From Chrysophaeum taylorii (taxonomy: Eukaryota > Sar > Pelagophyceae > Pelagomonadales > Pelagomonadaceae), in NCBI GenBank assembly GCA_029834535.1, contig JAQMWT010000643.1, positions 1 through 51,571 of the forward strand: a DNA stretch of 51,571 nucleotides. The letters run 5' to 3'. A program made the position numbers and the translations under genes. Shown here piece by piece: positions 29,543 to 39,985 of the stretch. The notes beneath the pieces were generated by a model. The model did no database searches, was not told the DNA's origin, and saw nothing but the letters and a program-made list of their open reading frames with translations. Positions within the stretch are counted from its first letter, which is position 1; each line of letters begins with the position of its first letter.

Positions 29543-30124
29543 TTGATGTCGAATGTCCCGCCGAAACATTAACGGCGACCGGCATCAAAATCATCTCCGG
29601 CCACAGTATTACACTTTACTGCCTACAGTCAGTATTATTGCGTCGTTGCGAGGGCATCCGCCCTCTCGGCGTGAGTTAGTTGGGACCTTTCCTTTCTTCG
29701 CCTCCCGGCCGCGGGCCGGTTGGTCGCCGGGACGTTCACACTGGCTGTGTGGGACAGGGTCCTTACTCTACGTCCGGCGAGCGCGCAGACGGAACGTTAT
29801 CGACGAGGTGGTTGTCAGTCACATCGCGGTCTCCGCGTCGAATGGCGACAAGAGCCTGATGATCACTCTCCGCCGACTTACTCACCTTCGCTCGTCTGCA
29901 GACCCTGTGACGCTGATCCCACGCGCCACGGCGTTGGGATTAGGAGTTAACTCAAAGGCGAAAGGGCGGAGCGTACGCTGAATAAAAGCAGCATAGATTG
30001 GCGGGAGTCCGAGCGTCGAGCGGAAAGGAGAACACAGTGTGTGGTGAGGAGAAGGATTAGTCTATGCCGCATAATATGCACTGTGCTGGACTATAGTTTA
30101 GTTAGTATATTGCACTTAATAAAT
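29543..30124 (+). repeat. LTR-like relic, copy 2 (related to 3.06-3.26 kb)
   Basis: Between the ABC gene and the receptor pseudogene. It shares three ordered blocks with 3055-3262 (from CGCGCAGACGGAACGTTATC at 29778, the GGGATTAG block near 29941, and TAGTTAGTATATT near 30100). A TGAATAAAAGCA promoter-like stretch lies at 29979. It is longer than copy 1 and is a candidate solo LTR with unclear ends. Confidence 0.4.
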
Positions 30125-30153
30125 CTAGTGGTACGACGGGTCTCTCGTTTTTT

Positions 30154-33100
30154 TTGTGGCGCCGTGCGTTGAAGACTGCTGGTGGTGGTCTGCCCCAGCT
30201 TTTCGCGTTGCTCTTTTTCGGTTCCTGCGTCTGGGTCGACGCTCTTCAAGGTGAGCGTGTTCATCAACACCGAAGAGTTCGTTCGAGTTGGTGCCCGAGG
30301 CGTTCCACCGAGTCAAGTACGTGTTGCGCCACATCAACAATGCGAAGTTACAGGGCTCGGACATCGAAATGGATGTTGAAGTGGGGATTGCCGCGACGAT
30401 CAGCAAGGCGCTGCTTGGCGCGATCGAGCTGTGCGACAACGTCGTCGGGTTTGTGGGAGCAACGAGCGGCGTCGCGAGCAAGTCGGCGGCACACCACGCG
30501 ACGATCGCTCTCGAGAGGCCAATGATGACGACAGAAGCGAGCTCGCCCGATCTCGTGGACAATACCGATACGGAGTATTTTTTCCGAGCGACGAGGTCCG
30601 ACAGCGAGCTCATTCGGATGATGGCGATGACGGCGGGACACTACGACTGGCAGTGGATGACGGGAATCGGGGCCAACAACGCGAATGGGTACGTGCCAGA
30701 GTTTCCAATTTGAACGCGATGAAATAAGAATCCCGATAACATATGCGCAGGTACGCAAGAATGGAGTTGTTGAGAACTGACCTCGGGAAGGTGGAGGCGA
30801 CGCTCATCGGGGCACTCTACTTTTCAGTAGACGAGAATGGAAACATGATACAGAGTTAGGTTTTCGCGATTATGAAGAGCAATGAGCTGACGGGTGCAAC
30901 GGTGACGTGCCTCAAGGGCGGTCCCGACCAGAAGATGCACCTTGTGCACGCTTTGATCGCCAGCGACATGCCCGACCACGTGTTTACCAAGATGGTTGAG
31001 CCGTCCAAACTTATACCGGGCGGTGCGTCAGGCCTCTTCGCGAGCCAAGATGGTTGGTTGTATGCGGCCGAGGACCCCGCGGACGAGGTCGAATACTCGT
31101 CCAAGTCCGCGTACCAGGTCGACGCACTCGAGGCGCTGTTCTACGGCAATTAGGCCAACGCAACGACGATGCGACGAATTTGCTCGAGTCAACATTTATT
31201 CGAGCTTGGAGGAAGACCGCGCACCCTTCGACTTAACGCTCTTCAGTTCATATCTGAACGCGGATCTTCCCATCATCGGCGCGTTTCCCTTTCGTGTCGA
31301 CGGCGATAGCATCCCCGGCGGAATCCCGGGCGTCTCGATGAGCCCCAAAGAGGAGACTCAACCAGGGTCATTAAGATTCGGCGTGGCTCTGCGCGTTCGC
31401 GTTACGCCGGATGCTTGAAAAAAATGCGGCCATCCAAGACACCTCAGGCACGACGGCGCGCAGCTCCGCGCTGAACTGCTCAAATTTTCGTGGCAAGGTA
31501 TCGATCGCACGTACGCCTTCGATCCGACGACCCAGGATCTCGTGCAGCGCGTTGCCTTGTACAGTATGATTAAGATTGACAGCGTCGCCGACGACTACGA
31601 GTCCGTACGCGTTTCAAAGCCACCGATGCGTTCTGCGACGAAGGCGCTGACTGCCATATCTATCCTCGCGAGGCGAGCGATTGCGTCTCCAAAGTCCGAA
31701 GCGTCACGAGGACACCGCACCAGCGCCGCGAGCTTTCGCTCGACAGGCGGCAAGTGTCGGCGCTCAATTATCGATGTGATGATGGCCTGCAGACGCGCTT
31801 TCGTGGCCTCGGAAACCGACGCAACCGTCGAGATCGTCTTGTCTTCGATTTTCTGCGAGCTCGCGGACTTAGGCACCATCTTTGAGATCGAGCTTCAATC
31901 AATCGATTCTCGTGCCGTCGTATGGAACGGCACGCTCCCGCGCAACAGGACGTCGTCTCACTCACGTACCAGATCACCGAGTTAGGAGAGTTCTCACTTC
32001 ACGTCTTCGACTACTATTCCGTCGAACTCGTCCAGGACACGACCCTCGCAATCTTCGCCATCAAACCCGACTGACAGCCTCGGGCGAGGTCTGGAGCGAG
32101 GAAGACGGAGAGTGTCAATCGTGCCCCTTAAGCCAGAATGTGCAAAATGGTGCATGCGAGGACTGCCCGCTTGGTCGATCTCGCAGTATAGAAAATGTTG
32201 CTGCTGCCCGTGCGTCGCCCTTTGTTCGACGACCAAAGCCGCGGTGTGAGACCACTCCTCCTCACAGACATTCCATGCAGCAAGTACTTACGAGTTCGCG
32301 TCCGAGCTTGGCGCGACAAAACGCACGGCTTAGAGAACACAAACCGAAGAGCGCGATTACATCATCTCGTGGCTCCAGCAAGGAATCCCTCCCGCTCGAT
32401 AAAATTCTCTTGTCGCAAGCGACGAGCATCGACGAATGCGAGTATCTATCTGGCTTCTACGCGAGCGAAAGCCTACGGCGGGATTCCAAGAAAAACGACG
32501 GCGGCAATTGGGGCATCTCGGGATTCGAATGCTTATCGTACGCGAGCGATGCAGTGGCGGTGGCACTTTTATTCCACCATACAGGGAAGCGTACTGGGAT
32601 GATCGCAATGCTGAAGGCTAACGAGGGCGCCTCCGTAGCATGCTTGTGACCGGCGCGTACTTCTCGATCGGTGGGGTCGGCCCCTTCCGCTGTCCAAAGC
32701 TCAGTCCCATTTTGAAGTCGGTGTATTTCGGCGTCGTGTTCTTCGGCGTCTTTGGGTCTACGTGAGTCCCTCGAGTAGCAAGTCTGGCGCGCGCAGAGGT
32801 CAAACTTCTTAACGTCCACAAATCGATGAGCATATTCTTCGTTCAAGTGCAGCTCATCGCGGTGTGTGCTCACTTCAACGTCGACTACCCCTCGAGCACC
32901 AACGAGTACTTTTCCGTGCTCTACAGTTTCGTGCTGAGAGGCGTCTCTTCGTGGGCGCTGTTGGCTGACTTTCTTGAATGATAGGTTCGATGTCGACATC
33001 GTCTCGCCTACGTGCCTCACGCCTTGGCGCAAATTGTCGACGACGTTCTTTATGACTATCGCCATGCCGTTAATCGGGATCGTCTTCTAAAACCCATCAC

Positions 33101-34766
33101 ACGTAAGATCTTGACACGCTCATTCATCGATCGCGACTTTCGCGCCCTATTCTCGTTGAGTTGCGCCATCGACTTCGATCACAGCGACGAGGGCAAACAG
33201 CACGCTGCTGCAACCGCACTCGCACTCCAACTCGTCGACATGATCTACCCCAACCTTCGTCCCAGACAGCGTTTTTTCGCTGTTGTCGTTCCACTGTAGT
33301 CTGACAACCATGATGATTGTTTCGTGTGTGCCCAAAAAGTTCTTGGGGATGCTCGAGTGCGACAAGGATGTAGTCGCAGGCGTCGCGCACTCGAGCATGA
33401 TCCTAGCTTGCGTTACGGTTCGAAATCGAATGTGGTGGCGTTCAGCATATCGGGCGTTGGCCTGTTTGGGGTTATCGAGTTTCCGTCAATCATCGCCTTG
33501 GGCATCCAGCGAGCCTACAGGCGTTCAGATGGCGTCCACGAGCCGAGCTTGCTCGCGTGCATCGGCTTTATTTACTATAAGCTGCAACCACCCCACCACA
33601 TGAACGTAATCCTGCCGCACTTGCAGATGCTCTTGATTAGCATTATCGCAAACTTGTGTACGGATGGATTTTTGCAAATGTACCTCGCGACGCACGTGTT
33701 CCTCCTGGCCTTTTCGTACGTGTCGATCTGCCCGCGGTTCGCCAAGGATCGCGATAGCAAACTTGTGATCTACGGCTTGCTGAGCGTATTCCTGTTCGTT
33801 TGTTTGAGCTTCCCAGTGACACAGAATCAATTCTCAACGCTCTGGACAGCGTTGGTCATCATAATGCTCCTCGCGCGCTTCGCCGCCGCGCTCACCATCG
33901 CGAGAGACAAGCGCCCGGAATCGCGCACCGGCACACGGCCAGGGGTTGCTCAAAGATCTGCTCAAACTCAAAAGAGATGCACGCTCAGCTTCAGTCTGGC
34001 GTTCACCAAGACGATGGGGCTCAGCCAGCTCGTCACGTTTTCTTGGTTCAAGCGAAGCGAGCGTTCTACGGGGGGGAACAGGACGGCCGTCGTCGATACG
34101 CATCTCACAAATATGTCCGCAAACGACGACGCGGATCATGTTCCGCCGCGATCGCCGACGAAACACTCCTCGCGCTGACACCAACGGCTGATACGGGCAC
34201 GACAAATCCCTGGACGGAGGGAGTTCGACACACCAATCAGCGCGACACACGCTTAGCCTCGATCAGCGCGCGCGACTATGCTGGGGCCGAGGCGACGGCC
34301 CGAGGCTTGCGGACGTTTCCGGGGATGATCGACTTTGTGACGACAGTTCTCACGTGCGAGGAGCGCCTCAACATGTTTGGAATGCTCGTTGATTTAGAAC
34401 ATTTCCTTAGATGGACGCAGCACGCCGTCAACTGTGAGCTCGACGAGTTGTCGAGCAGCCCATGCGGCATCCTCTTCTCGCTCCTCGCGGCGTCTGCCGG
34501 CGATAACGACGACGACGGCCTCACGCTCTTCTTGCAGTCGTGCGCTGCCGCTTCAGCGCCAGGCACGGCACACGTCTTCTCGGTCGCGGCTTTCGTCTCG
34601 GTCGCTGATCGAACACAAGGCGCGCACGCACTTTTCGTTGCGCGCACGGTCGAGTTTCGGTTCCTACGTCAGCGAGACGCGGGTCGTCTCAGCCACCACC
34701 CCTGACGAGCACAAGCAGGTGCTTGCGTCCCTCAACGCGAAGGCGCCATTCAGCACGTCGCTCTAA
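30154..34766 (+). pseudogene. Decayed receptor: ligand-binding domain, Cys-rich segment and multi-TM domain
   Basis: Pieces of one large receptor-like protein lie in order but in changing frames. A signal-peptide-like start (LPQLFALLFFGSCVWVDALQ) is followed by a type-1 periplasmic-binding/ANF receptor fold (LVPEAFHRVKYVLRHINNA, ELCDNVVGFVGATSGVASKS, MTTEASSPDLVDNTDTEYFF, DWQWMTGIGANNANG). A GT-AG intron 30689-30750 links NANG to YARMELLR. Then come VEATLIGALYFS, an in-frame TAG (30857-30859), a Cys-rich piece (CQSCPLSQNVQNGACEDCPL near 32.1 kb) and a multi-helix membrane domain (SMSIFFVQVQLIAVCAHFNV, VVAFSISGVGLFGVIEFPSI, IANLCTDGFLQMYLATHVFL). A 4-base duplication (GTTC near 30277) breaks the N-terminal part. 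Either a pseudogene or an intron-rich gene with sequence errors. Confidence 0.6.
30689..30750 (+). other. 62-nt intron in the receptor relic
   Basis: AATGG|GTACGTGCC...ATGCGCAG|GTACGCAAG. Removing it keeps the frame of the ligand-binding domain open and shows the locus once had normal splicing. Confidence 0.55.
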
Positions 34767-34796
34767 ATGAAGAACGTATTAAACCGTTAGAAAAAG

Positions 34797-37700
34797 ATGT
34801 CCTTCGCGGAAGGAGACTTGGTGGTTGTCGCCGCGCGCACGGGTGTCGGGGAGAACAAGCCCGGCGGTGTGGGTCGCGTGACGCGGTGCGGGGAGGGGTG
34901 CGTGGACGTCAAGTACGTCCTCGGCGGGCGCGAGCGCGGCGTTGGTTTAGCGTTTGTTTCGGCATACGCGGACGAGGAACGCGCCAAGCGCACGGTCCAC
35001 GGTCGGTGCCGGCGGTGCGGGTGCCTCGTGGTGGATTGCCTGCACGCGCAACCGGATGATAATGGTGACCGGGACGACGTCGAGCGCCAGCAGGCATTGG
35101 CGCGTCGGCGGAAGATCGCGCGGTCGTGGCGCAAGGCGATCACCGGGGCCGCGCGAGAAGACCTCCTCTCGTCCGAGGGGTCGTCGTCGGAGGACGCGCT
35201 TGATGAGGATGGCGATGCGTCGTCGGACGCGCTCGATGAGGATGGCGAGGCGCCGTTTATCGAGGACGTGGGCGCGAACGAGGATACGGGTGGCGAGGCG
35301 CCGTTCATCGCTGCCGAGGACGACGGCGAGTCGATGCCGCGGGACCTAGAGCCGCTGGCGCCGCCGAAGCGAGCGAGTGCGAACGCGCTGCGGCGACGCA
35401 TGCTGCGGATCCAACGATTCGTCGAGACGAGAGGCGTGCAGCACGCGCGCGACGAGGTGGCCAAGCTCCGCGTGCGGGCGACGACCGTCCAGGACGGCGG
35501 AGCCCTCGACGCGCTCGAGCGAGCCGCGTCGAACGTCGGTGCTTTTGTGCTGCGCGGCCTTCGTCGCCGCGGCGTCGACGTCGCCGACGCGTGCTACCGC
35601 CGCCTCGTGGCCAAAGGAGCGCCTGGCCTAGAGGCCGCAGCGCGCAAGCAGGATCTCCTCGACGACGCCCTCCGAGACATCGAGACCGACCTCGACTCGC
35701 TCCTCGAGCTCGCCCGCGATCGGTGCTGCTCCCAAGAGGACGCGGCTCCGACTCGCGCCGCGAGAAAGGAAAGGGACGCTGTCGCCGCCGACGCGGCGCT
35801 CCTCGACGTTTGGGGCTGGAACATTGACGAGGTGGAGCCGGATGACGTGGACGACGACGACGTCTGGGGCTGGCAATCCGCGCGCGAGAACGAACGACCG
35901 CATCGACGACAATCCGCGGAGGATCTCGACGAAGATGTCTGGGGCTGGCAAGCCGCTCGCGTCGAAGAGACGACGGCCATGGAAGAACGACGCACCCGGC
36001 AGCAAGTTCCGGGTCGCGTCGAAGAGAGACGGAGACGACAACGCCCGGCCGAGTCATCGTCCGACTACGACTACGGGAGTCGCGACGACGGGCGGAGAAA
36101 TAATAAGAGACCGCTGGAAGATGTTGCAGAAGAGACGTCGAGCCAGCGACGACGAGTACGCGTGGTAGAGGCGGCAACAATCCGCGCCGTGTCGGTGGTG
36201 CCGCTCGCAGCGACGGCGTTCGCGCGTCCGAGCTCGTCTTACCGCAACGCGGCGCTCGAGGTTGATGACGACCTTGCGGCCGGCGTGCTGCGACGGGCCA
36301 TCGACGACGCGGCCTCCGGCATCGAGGGAACAAGGTTCGAGGAGTTTGCGCGTGCCGCGCGCCGAGCAGCGCTCGGCCTGCTCGAGGAGACCGTCTCGGT
36401 GCGTCGCTGGGGGGCAGATCTGATGCCGGCCGCGCTCGCCGCGCTCGACGACGCCGACCGCGCCGCGGCGCACGCCGCCGACGACCGCGCGGAGATCGAC
36501 GATTTGCGTCTCGCGTTGCTGGGCCGCGCCGCGATGGAGACTCGGTGTCGAGACGTCGGCGAGGCGCTCGTGTGCTCTTTGGTCGCCGCGTCCACCCGCG
36601 ACGCTGCGCGCAGGAGCGCGTGCGCTCTCGCCGTCAAAGGCGGCGACGGCGAACGCGCCCGCCGCGCGGCGACTGCCGCTTGGGCGTGGCGCGCGAGCGC
36701 AGCCGCGCTTTCGTCTGATGGCGAGTCCGCGGCGCCCCTCTGGCCCGTCATCGGGCGTCACCTCGGCGGCGACGCTCGCTTCTCGCTCGAGGTGACCACT
36801 TTCGCGGCCGTCGCGCTGGCGGCCGAGCCGCCATTCTCGGGCCTCGAAGGTGCGTGGGACCTCGTTCGCGACCGAATAGAGGTCGTCGCCTCGTTGCGCG
36901 CAGCCACGCTCTTGTGCGTCGCCAAAGCGCGTGGAGACGACGCGAAACTCTGGAGGCTATGGGACCGGGCCGTCGCGGCCGCGAAGAGCCCTTCCTCTCG
37001 AGAGGACGACCGCCAGTGGTCCGCGTTTTTCGCCAGAAGGCGACGACGGCACATTAAACGATCCCCCACCGGTCTCGCGCTCGTCGGCGCGTCGTTCGCG
37101 ACCGCTCCGCCGGGCGTTCCGGGCCTCGCGCGGGCCGTCGCGGAAGTCGTGCTGGCATTCGCGACCTCGCGGCCCGCGGGCGTGCGAAGGCGGCGCGTCA
37201 CGCTCGAGCTCGTAAGACGACGCGCGCTGCCGGCCGTCGCGAAGAACCCCGCGGCGCGCGCGCTCGTCGTCTCGGCGCTCCTCTCGCTGGCGGACGCCGG
37301 CCTCCTCGACGTCGACGTCGGCCTCGTCCGCGCCGTCGCGTCGTGCTGCGCCGGCGACGCGTCGACCGACGCCAAGCTCGCCGCCTCCGCCTTGGCGTGC
37401 CTTGCTGGCGACCAGCACGCCCGTGCCGCTGTCGCGAAGTGGCTCGCCTCATTTGCCGCGACGGACGATGGGGCGGCGGTCCTCCTCGTCGACCTTCTTC
37501 GAGATCTCGACGCCTCGTCCGAGCCGAGCGAGGACGACGCGCTCGACGCGATGGCGGCGGGCGTCCGCGCGGCCGCAGAGCGCTTCTCTTCGTCCACCCC
37601 ACCATCTCTCGCATCTCGTCTCGCGACTGCCGGTCTCCGCGCGACGGTCGTGGCTTTGGACGCGGCAACGCCACCGCCGCCTCGCGAGGCGTCGCCGACG

Positions 37701-38096
37701 ACGCCTCGACCCGAGGGAACTGACCCGTTCTTTGTCGACGACGTCGACTGGGATGCTGTTGGTGCAGCAACCCTAGTTGCCGAGGCAGAGCACGAGCGAA
37801 CCTTGGTCGCGCGGGCGCACGACCCTGTCCTCCGCGCGGCAGGCGCGTTGCTTTCCGCGATTCCGGCCGACTTGCCGCGTCGTTGCGCGGACGACGACGA
37901 CGCCACCGCTCTCGTCGCGGGAGCGCTTGCGGACGCGGCTGTAGCTCGAAGCGCCGCGAAGCCAGAGAGCACACAGCAACTCCCGGGACTCGCTGTGCTT
38001 GGGGCCCTTGTGCGCCACTCGCAAAACGCCCGAAACGTTGTTGCTCGATGCCAAGCCGCCCACCCTTGGGCGCCCTCTATCTGCGCAAGGTCGTAA
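34797..38096 (+). CDS. Large helical protein with Tudor/SH3-like N-terminus and DVWGW repeats, unknown function
   Basis: 1099 residues from ATG 34797. I do not recognise the whole protein. The first 60 residues (EGDLVVVAARTGVGENKPGG, VGRVTRCGEGCVDVKYVLGG) look like a small beta-barrel of the Tudor/SH3 kind used in chromatin proteins, followed by a possible zinc knuckle (CRRCGCLVVDCLH). An acidic low-complexity stretch has a duplicated unit (DALDEDGDASSDALDEDGE). DVWGW occurs three times (about residues 340-400). The rest, about 430-1095, is Ala/Arg/Asp/Leu-rich and helical, suggesting HEAT-like repeats. A nuclear scaffold or DNA-repair role is only a guess from this layout. Confidence 0.6.
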   Translation: MSFAEGDLVVVAARTGVGENKPGGVGRVTRCGEGCVDVKYVLGGRERGVGLAFVSAYADEERAKRTVHGRCRRCGCLVVDCLHAQPDDNGDRDDVERQQALARRRKIARSWRKAITGAAREDLLSSEGSSSEDALDEDGDASSDALDEDGEAPFIEDVGANEDTGGEAPFIAAEDDGESMPRDLEPLAPPKRASANALRRRMLRIQRFVETRGVQHARDEVAKLRVRATTVQDGGALDALERAASNVGAFVLRGLRRRGVDVADACYRRLVAKGAPGLEAAARKQDLLDDALRDIETDLDSLLELARDRCCSQEDAAPTRAARKERDAVAADAALLDVWGWNIDEVEPDDVDDDDVWGWQSARENERPHRRQSAEDLDEDVWGWQAARVEETTAMEERRTRQQVPGRVEERRRRQRPAESSSDYDYGSRDDGRRNNKRPLEDVAEETSSQRRRVRVVEAATIRAVSVVPLAATAFARPSSSYRNAALEVDDDLAAGVLRRAIDDAASGIEGTRFEEFARAARRAALGLLEETVSVRRWGADLMPAALAALDDADRAAAHAADDRAEIDDLRLALLGRAAMETRCRDVGEALVCSLVAASTRDAARRSACALAVKGGDGERARRAATAAWAWRASAAALSSDGESAAPLWPVIGRHLGGDARFSLEVTTFAAVALAAEPPFSGLEGAWDLVRDRIEVVASLRAATLLCVAKARGDDAKLWRLWDRAVAAAKSPSSREDDRQWSAFFARRRRRHIKRSPTGLALVGASFATAPPGVPGLARAVAEVVLAFATSRPAGVRRRRVTLELVRRRALPAVAKNPAARALVVSALLSLADAGLLDVDVGLVRAVASCCAGDASTDAKLAASALACLAGDQHARAAVAKWLASFAATDDGAAVLLVDLLRDLDASSEPSEDDALDAMAAGVRAAAERFSSSTPPSLASRLATAGLRATVVALDAATPPPPREASPTTPRPEGTDPFFVDDVDWDAVGAATLVAEAEHERTLVARAHDPVLRAAGALLSAIPADLPRRCADDDDATALVAGALADAAVARSAAKPESTQQLPGLAVLGALVRHSQNARNVVARCQAAHPWAPSICARS

Positions 38097-38488
38097 GGGC
38101 CCTTCGACTGCTCACCCAGGGCGCCTCGGTAATCTCATTATTGCGTAGGAGTAGCTACAATCATCATCATCAGACTCTCGCGACTGTGACTATTAAGTGA
38201 GACGTGTTGTGCGTTGCTCCAGCGTCTTTGTCTTAGAGCGCCAAAAGTCAAATCGCCTACCTCACTGAATAAAAAGAAAGTGGCTCTTAATTTATGCTGC
38301 CGCAATGACGGCCGGGCCTTCTGCGCCTGCGCATGATGACCGCGCTTGCCTGCATCCCATGGTGACTTATCATCATCATATACGTAGACTGAGGTGTACT
38401 CGCGGGGTGAGCAACGACAACCAAGGAGGAGATATCTCAAGGAGCTTATAAACGTCAGTCACGAAAATAACAACGAAGGACGGCGCGG
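38097..38488. other. Spacer, no gene recognised
   Basis: Between the 1099-residue gene and the minus-strand sulfotransferase-like relic. Only short frames without known domains. Confidence 0.4.
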
Positions 38489-39333
38489 TTACACGGCGGC
38501 GGGTCGCGACGTTGTGTGGTAGACTGTCCCAATACCGCAAACGGGGCAGATTCTCCCTTCACAGCATCCTGCCCACTTGTGTGCTGAGTAGAGTGGCGCG
38601 TCGAAGGAGTCTACTGCCACAAAGCGCGCGAGGTCCTCGTCGTCGTCGTAATAGTACTTGCATGGTGCATGGGGGGAAATGTTGGACGGGCCGGACTCCT
38701 CGTGCATCAGCTCGCGTCGTTCGTCGAAGCGGCGCCGCAGCTCGACTTTGCCGCCTTGCGCGCCTCAAAGGCCTCGAGGCAGCAACCGTAGGTGTCGTTG
38801 ACGAGATTTTCCTTGTTGATCCAGCAGTCGACGTATGGTTCAAAGCCAAAGTACGACAGGTACCTCGCCGCTAACGTGCCCCGCGAGTAATTTCCAGTCA
38901 AACATCTCCGGAAAGCCTCTTTGTCGCGCGGCGTGTCGAAGGGTTCCTTCGTGGCATAAAGCTGCGTCTCCCCTCCAATCTCTTCCTTGAGATGCAACTC
39001 GAATTGTCCATATCCGAGCCTCCACGGAGAGACGTACCAATCGCACGGTTCGCGGATGTGAGCGATTACGTATGACTCGAACCACTAGGACATTTTCACC
39101 TGTTGCCCCTCTTTGAGCAACAATGTCGGGAATCGCTCATTGTTTGCTTCATGAAGTTAAGTTCCCCGCGCATTTCGGAAAGTGTTTGAGAGTGAGGTTG
39201 GAGCGGGTTTGGAAGGTGGCTCGAGATGCACGTCAAACGACGCGCTCCTGATGCGAATCTCTTCGACCTCATCAGCCACGTGGCTGTCTCTCGCGGCGAC
39301 CACGGCTACGACCAACGCGAGTGCGGCGTTCAT
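38489..39333 (-). pseudogene. Sulfotransferase-like gene, broken or with unresolved introns
   Basis: A signal peptide (MNAALALVVAVVAARDSHVA, ATG at 39333) is followed in the same frame, past stops TAA and TAG, by WFESYVIAHIREPCDWYVSP, which resembles the I-x-x-x-R-x-P-x-x-x-x-x-S box of sulfotransferases, then ELHLKEEIGG, KEPFDTPRDKEAFRRCLTGN, LAARYLSYFGFEPYVDCWIN. A frame change near 38735 leads to VELRRRFDERRELMHEESGP and a Cys-rich end (CCEGRICPVCG). An intron with donor TTTGAC|GTGCAT and acceptor TCCTAG|TGG would remove both stops, so a functional spliced gene cannot be excluded. The identification as sulfotransferase is tentative. Confidence 0.35.
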
Positions 39334-39985
39334 CTCTTCGTCCTTCGAATGGCCGTCGCAAATAATGTTCTCTTCCGCATGCCCCTATTTTGAAAAAAAA
39401 CTGTGGTTTCCGAATTCTTAGTTCTCCTCCGAATTCGAATTTAGAGATATGCAACGCTGGAGGAACAGTGTCTTATGAACGAGCCTGCGCCTTTGCGAGG
39501 TCATCGGTCCTGCCGGCGTAGGTTGTCACTTGTTCGCCACCCGGACAGGCCAGGCCGGTGGGAAGCCGGAACTTTCGCTGTGTGACGGGGTCAATATGGC
39601 CGAGGTATGTACGCAAAAGGAAGGGAGGAAGGAAGGAAGGAAGGAAGTTATCGTTGAAAACGACGACGAAATTTGGTGTCAGGTCGTCTGAACGCCCTGG
39701 GCGCTACGGCGTTCCGTATTAGTAGCCTACTACTACGCCCCGCGCTGGGGCCGTCTACTTGGAGTCAACAATCTGATGTGCCGGAATTACTATTTTAACG
39801 CAGACTAACAACAACAACAACAACAACAACACAGGATCGACCAACGTAAGATCAACATTTTTATTGTTGCACTTGTGGCAGGCGCGCACGGATGGTAATA
39901 AGTAGGTGTACAGGAGAAAAAGACGGGCGCCTTAAGAGAGAAGTCGTCGTAGCAGTGCCATGACAATAATACAGGAGAAGTAAGT
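39334..39985. other. Spacer with two microsatellites
   Basis: No gene. A (GGAA)n tract lies at about 39620-39648 and an (AAC)n tract at 39808-39831. The 3' end of the F-box gene transcript probably extends into it; a minus-strand frame 39985-39861 encodes a possible membrane helix (MVDHLRYVLLGLLNLLLLYY) one frame off the F-box protein. Confidence 0.4.

Noticed and set aside
36758..37972. 404-codon minus-strand frame opposite the 1099-residue protein
   Set aside because: Ala/Ser/Arg-rich antisense shadow without motifs.
38138..38440. 100-codon minus-strand frame
   Set aside because: No domain, no neighbouring support, and repeat-like CATCAT/GATGAT content.
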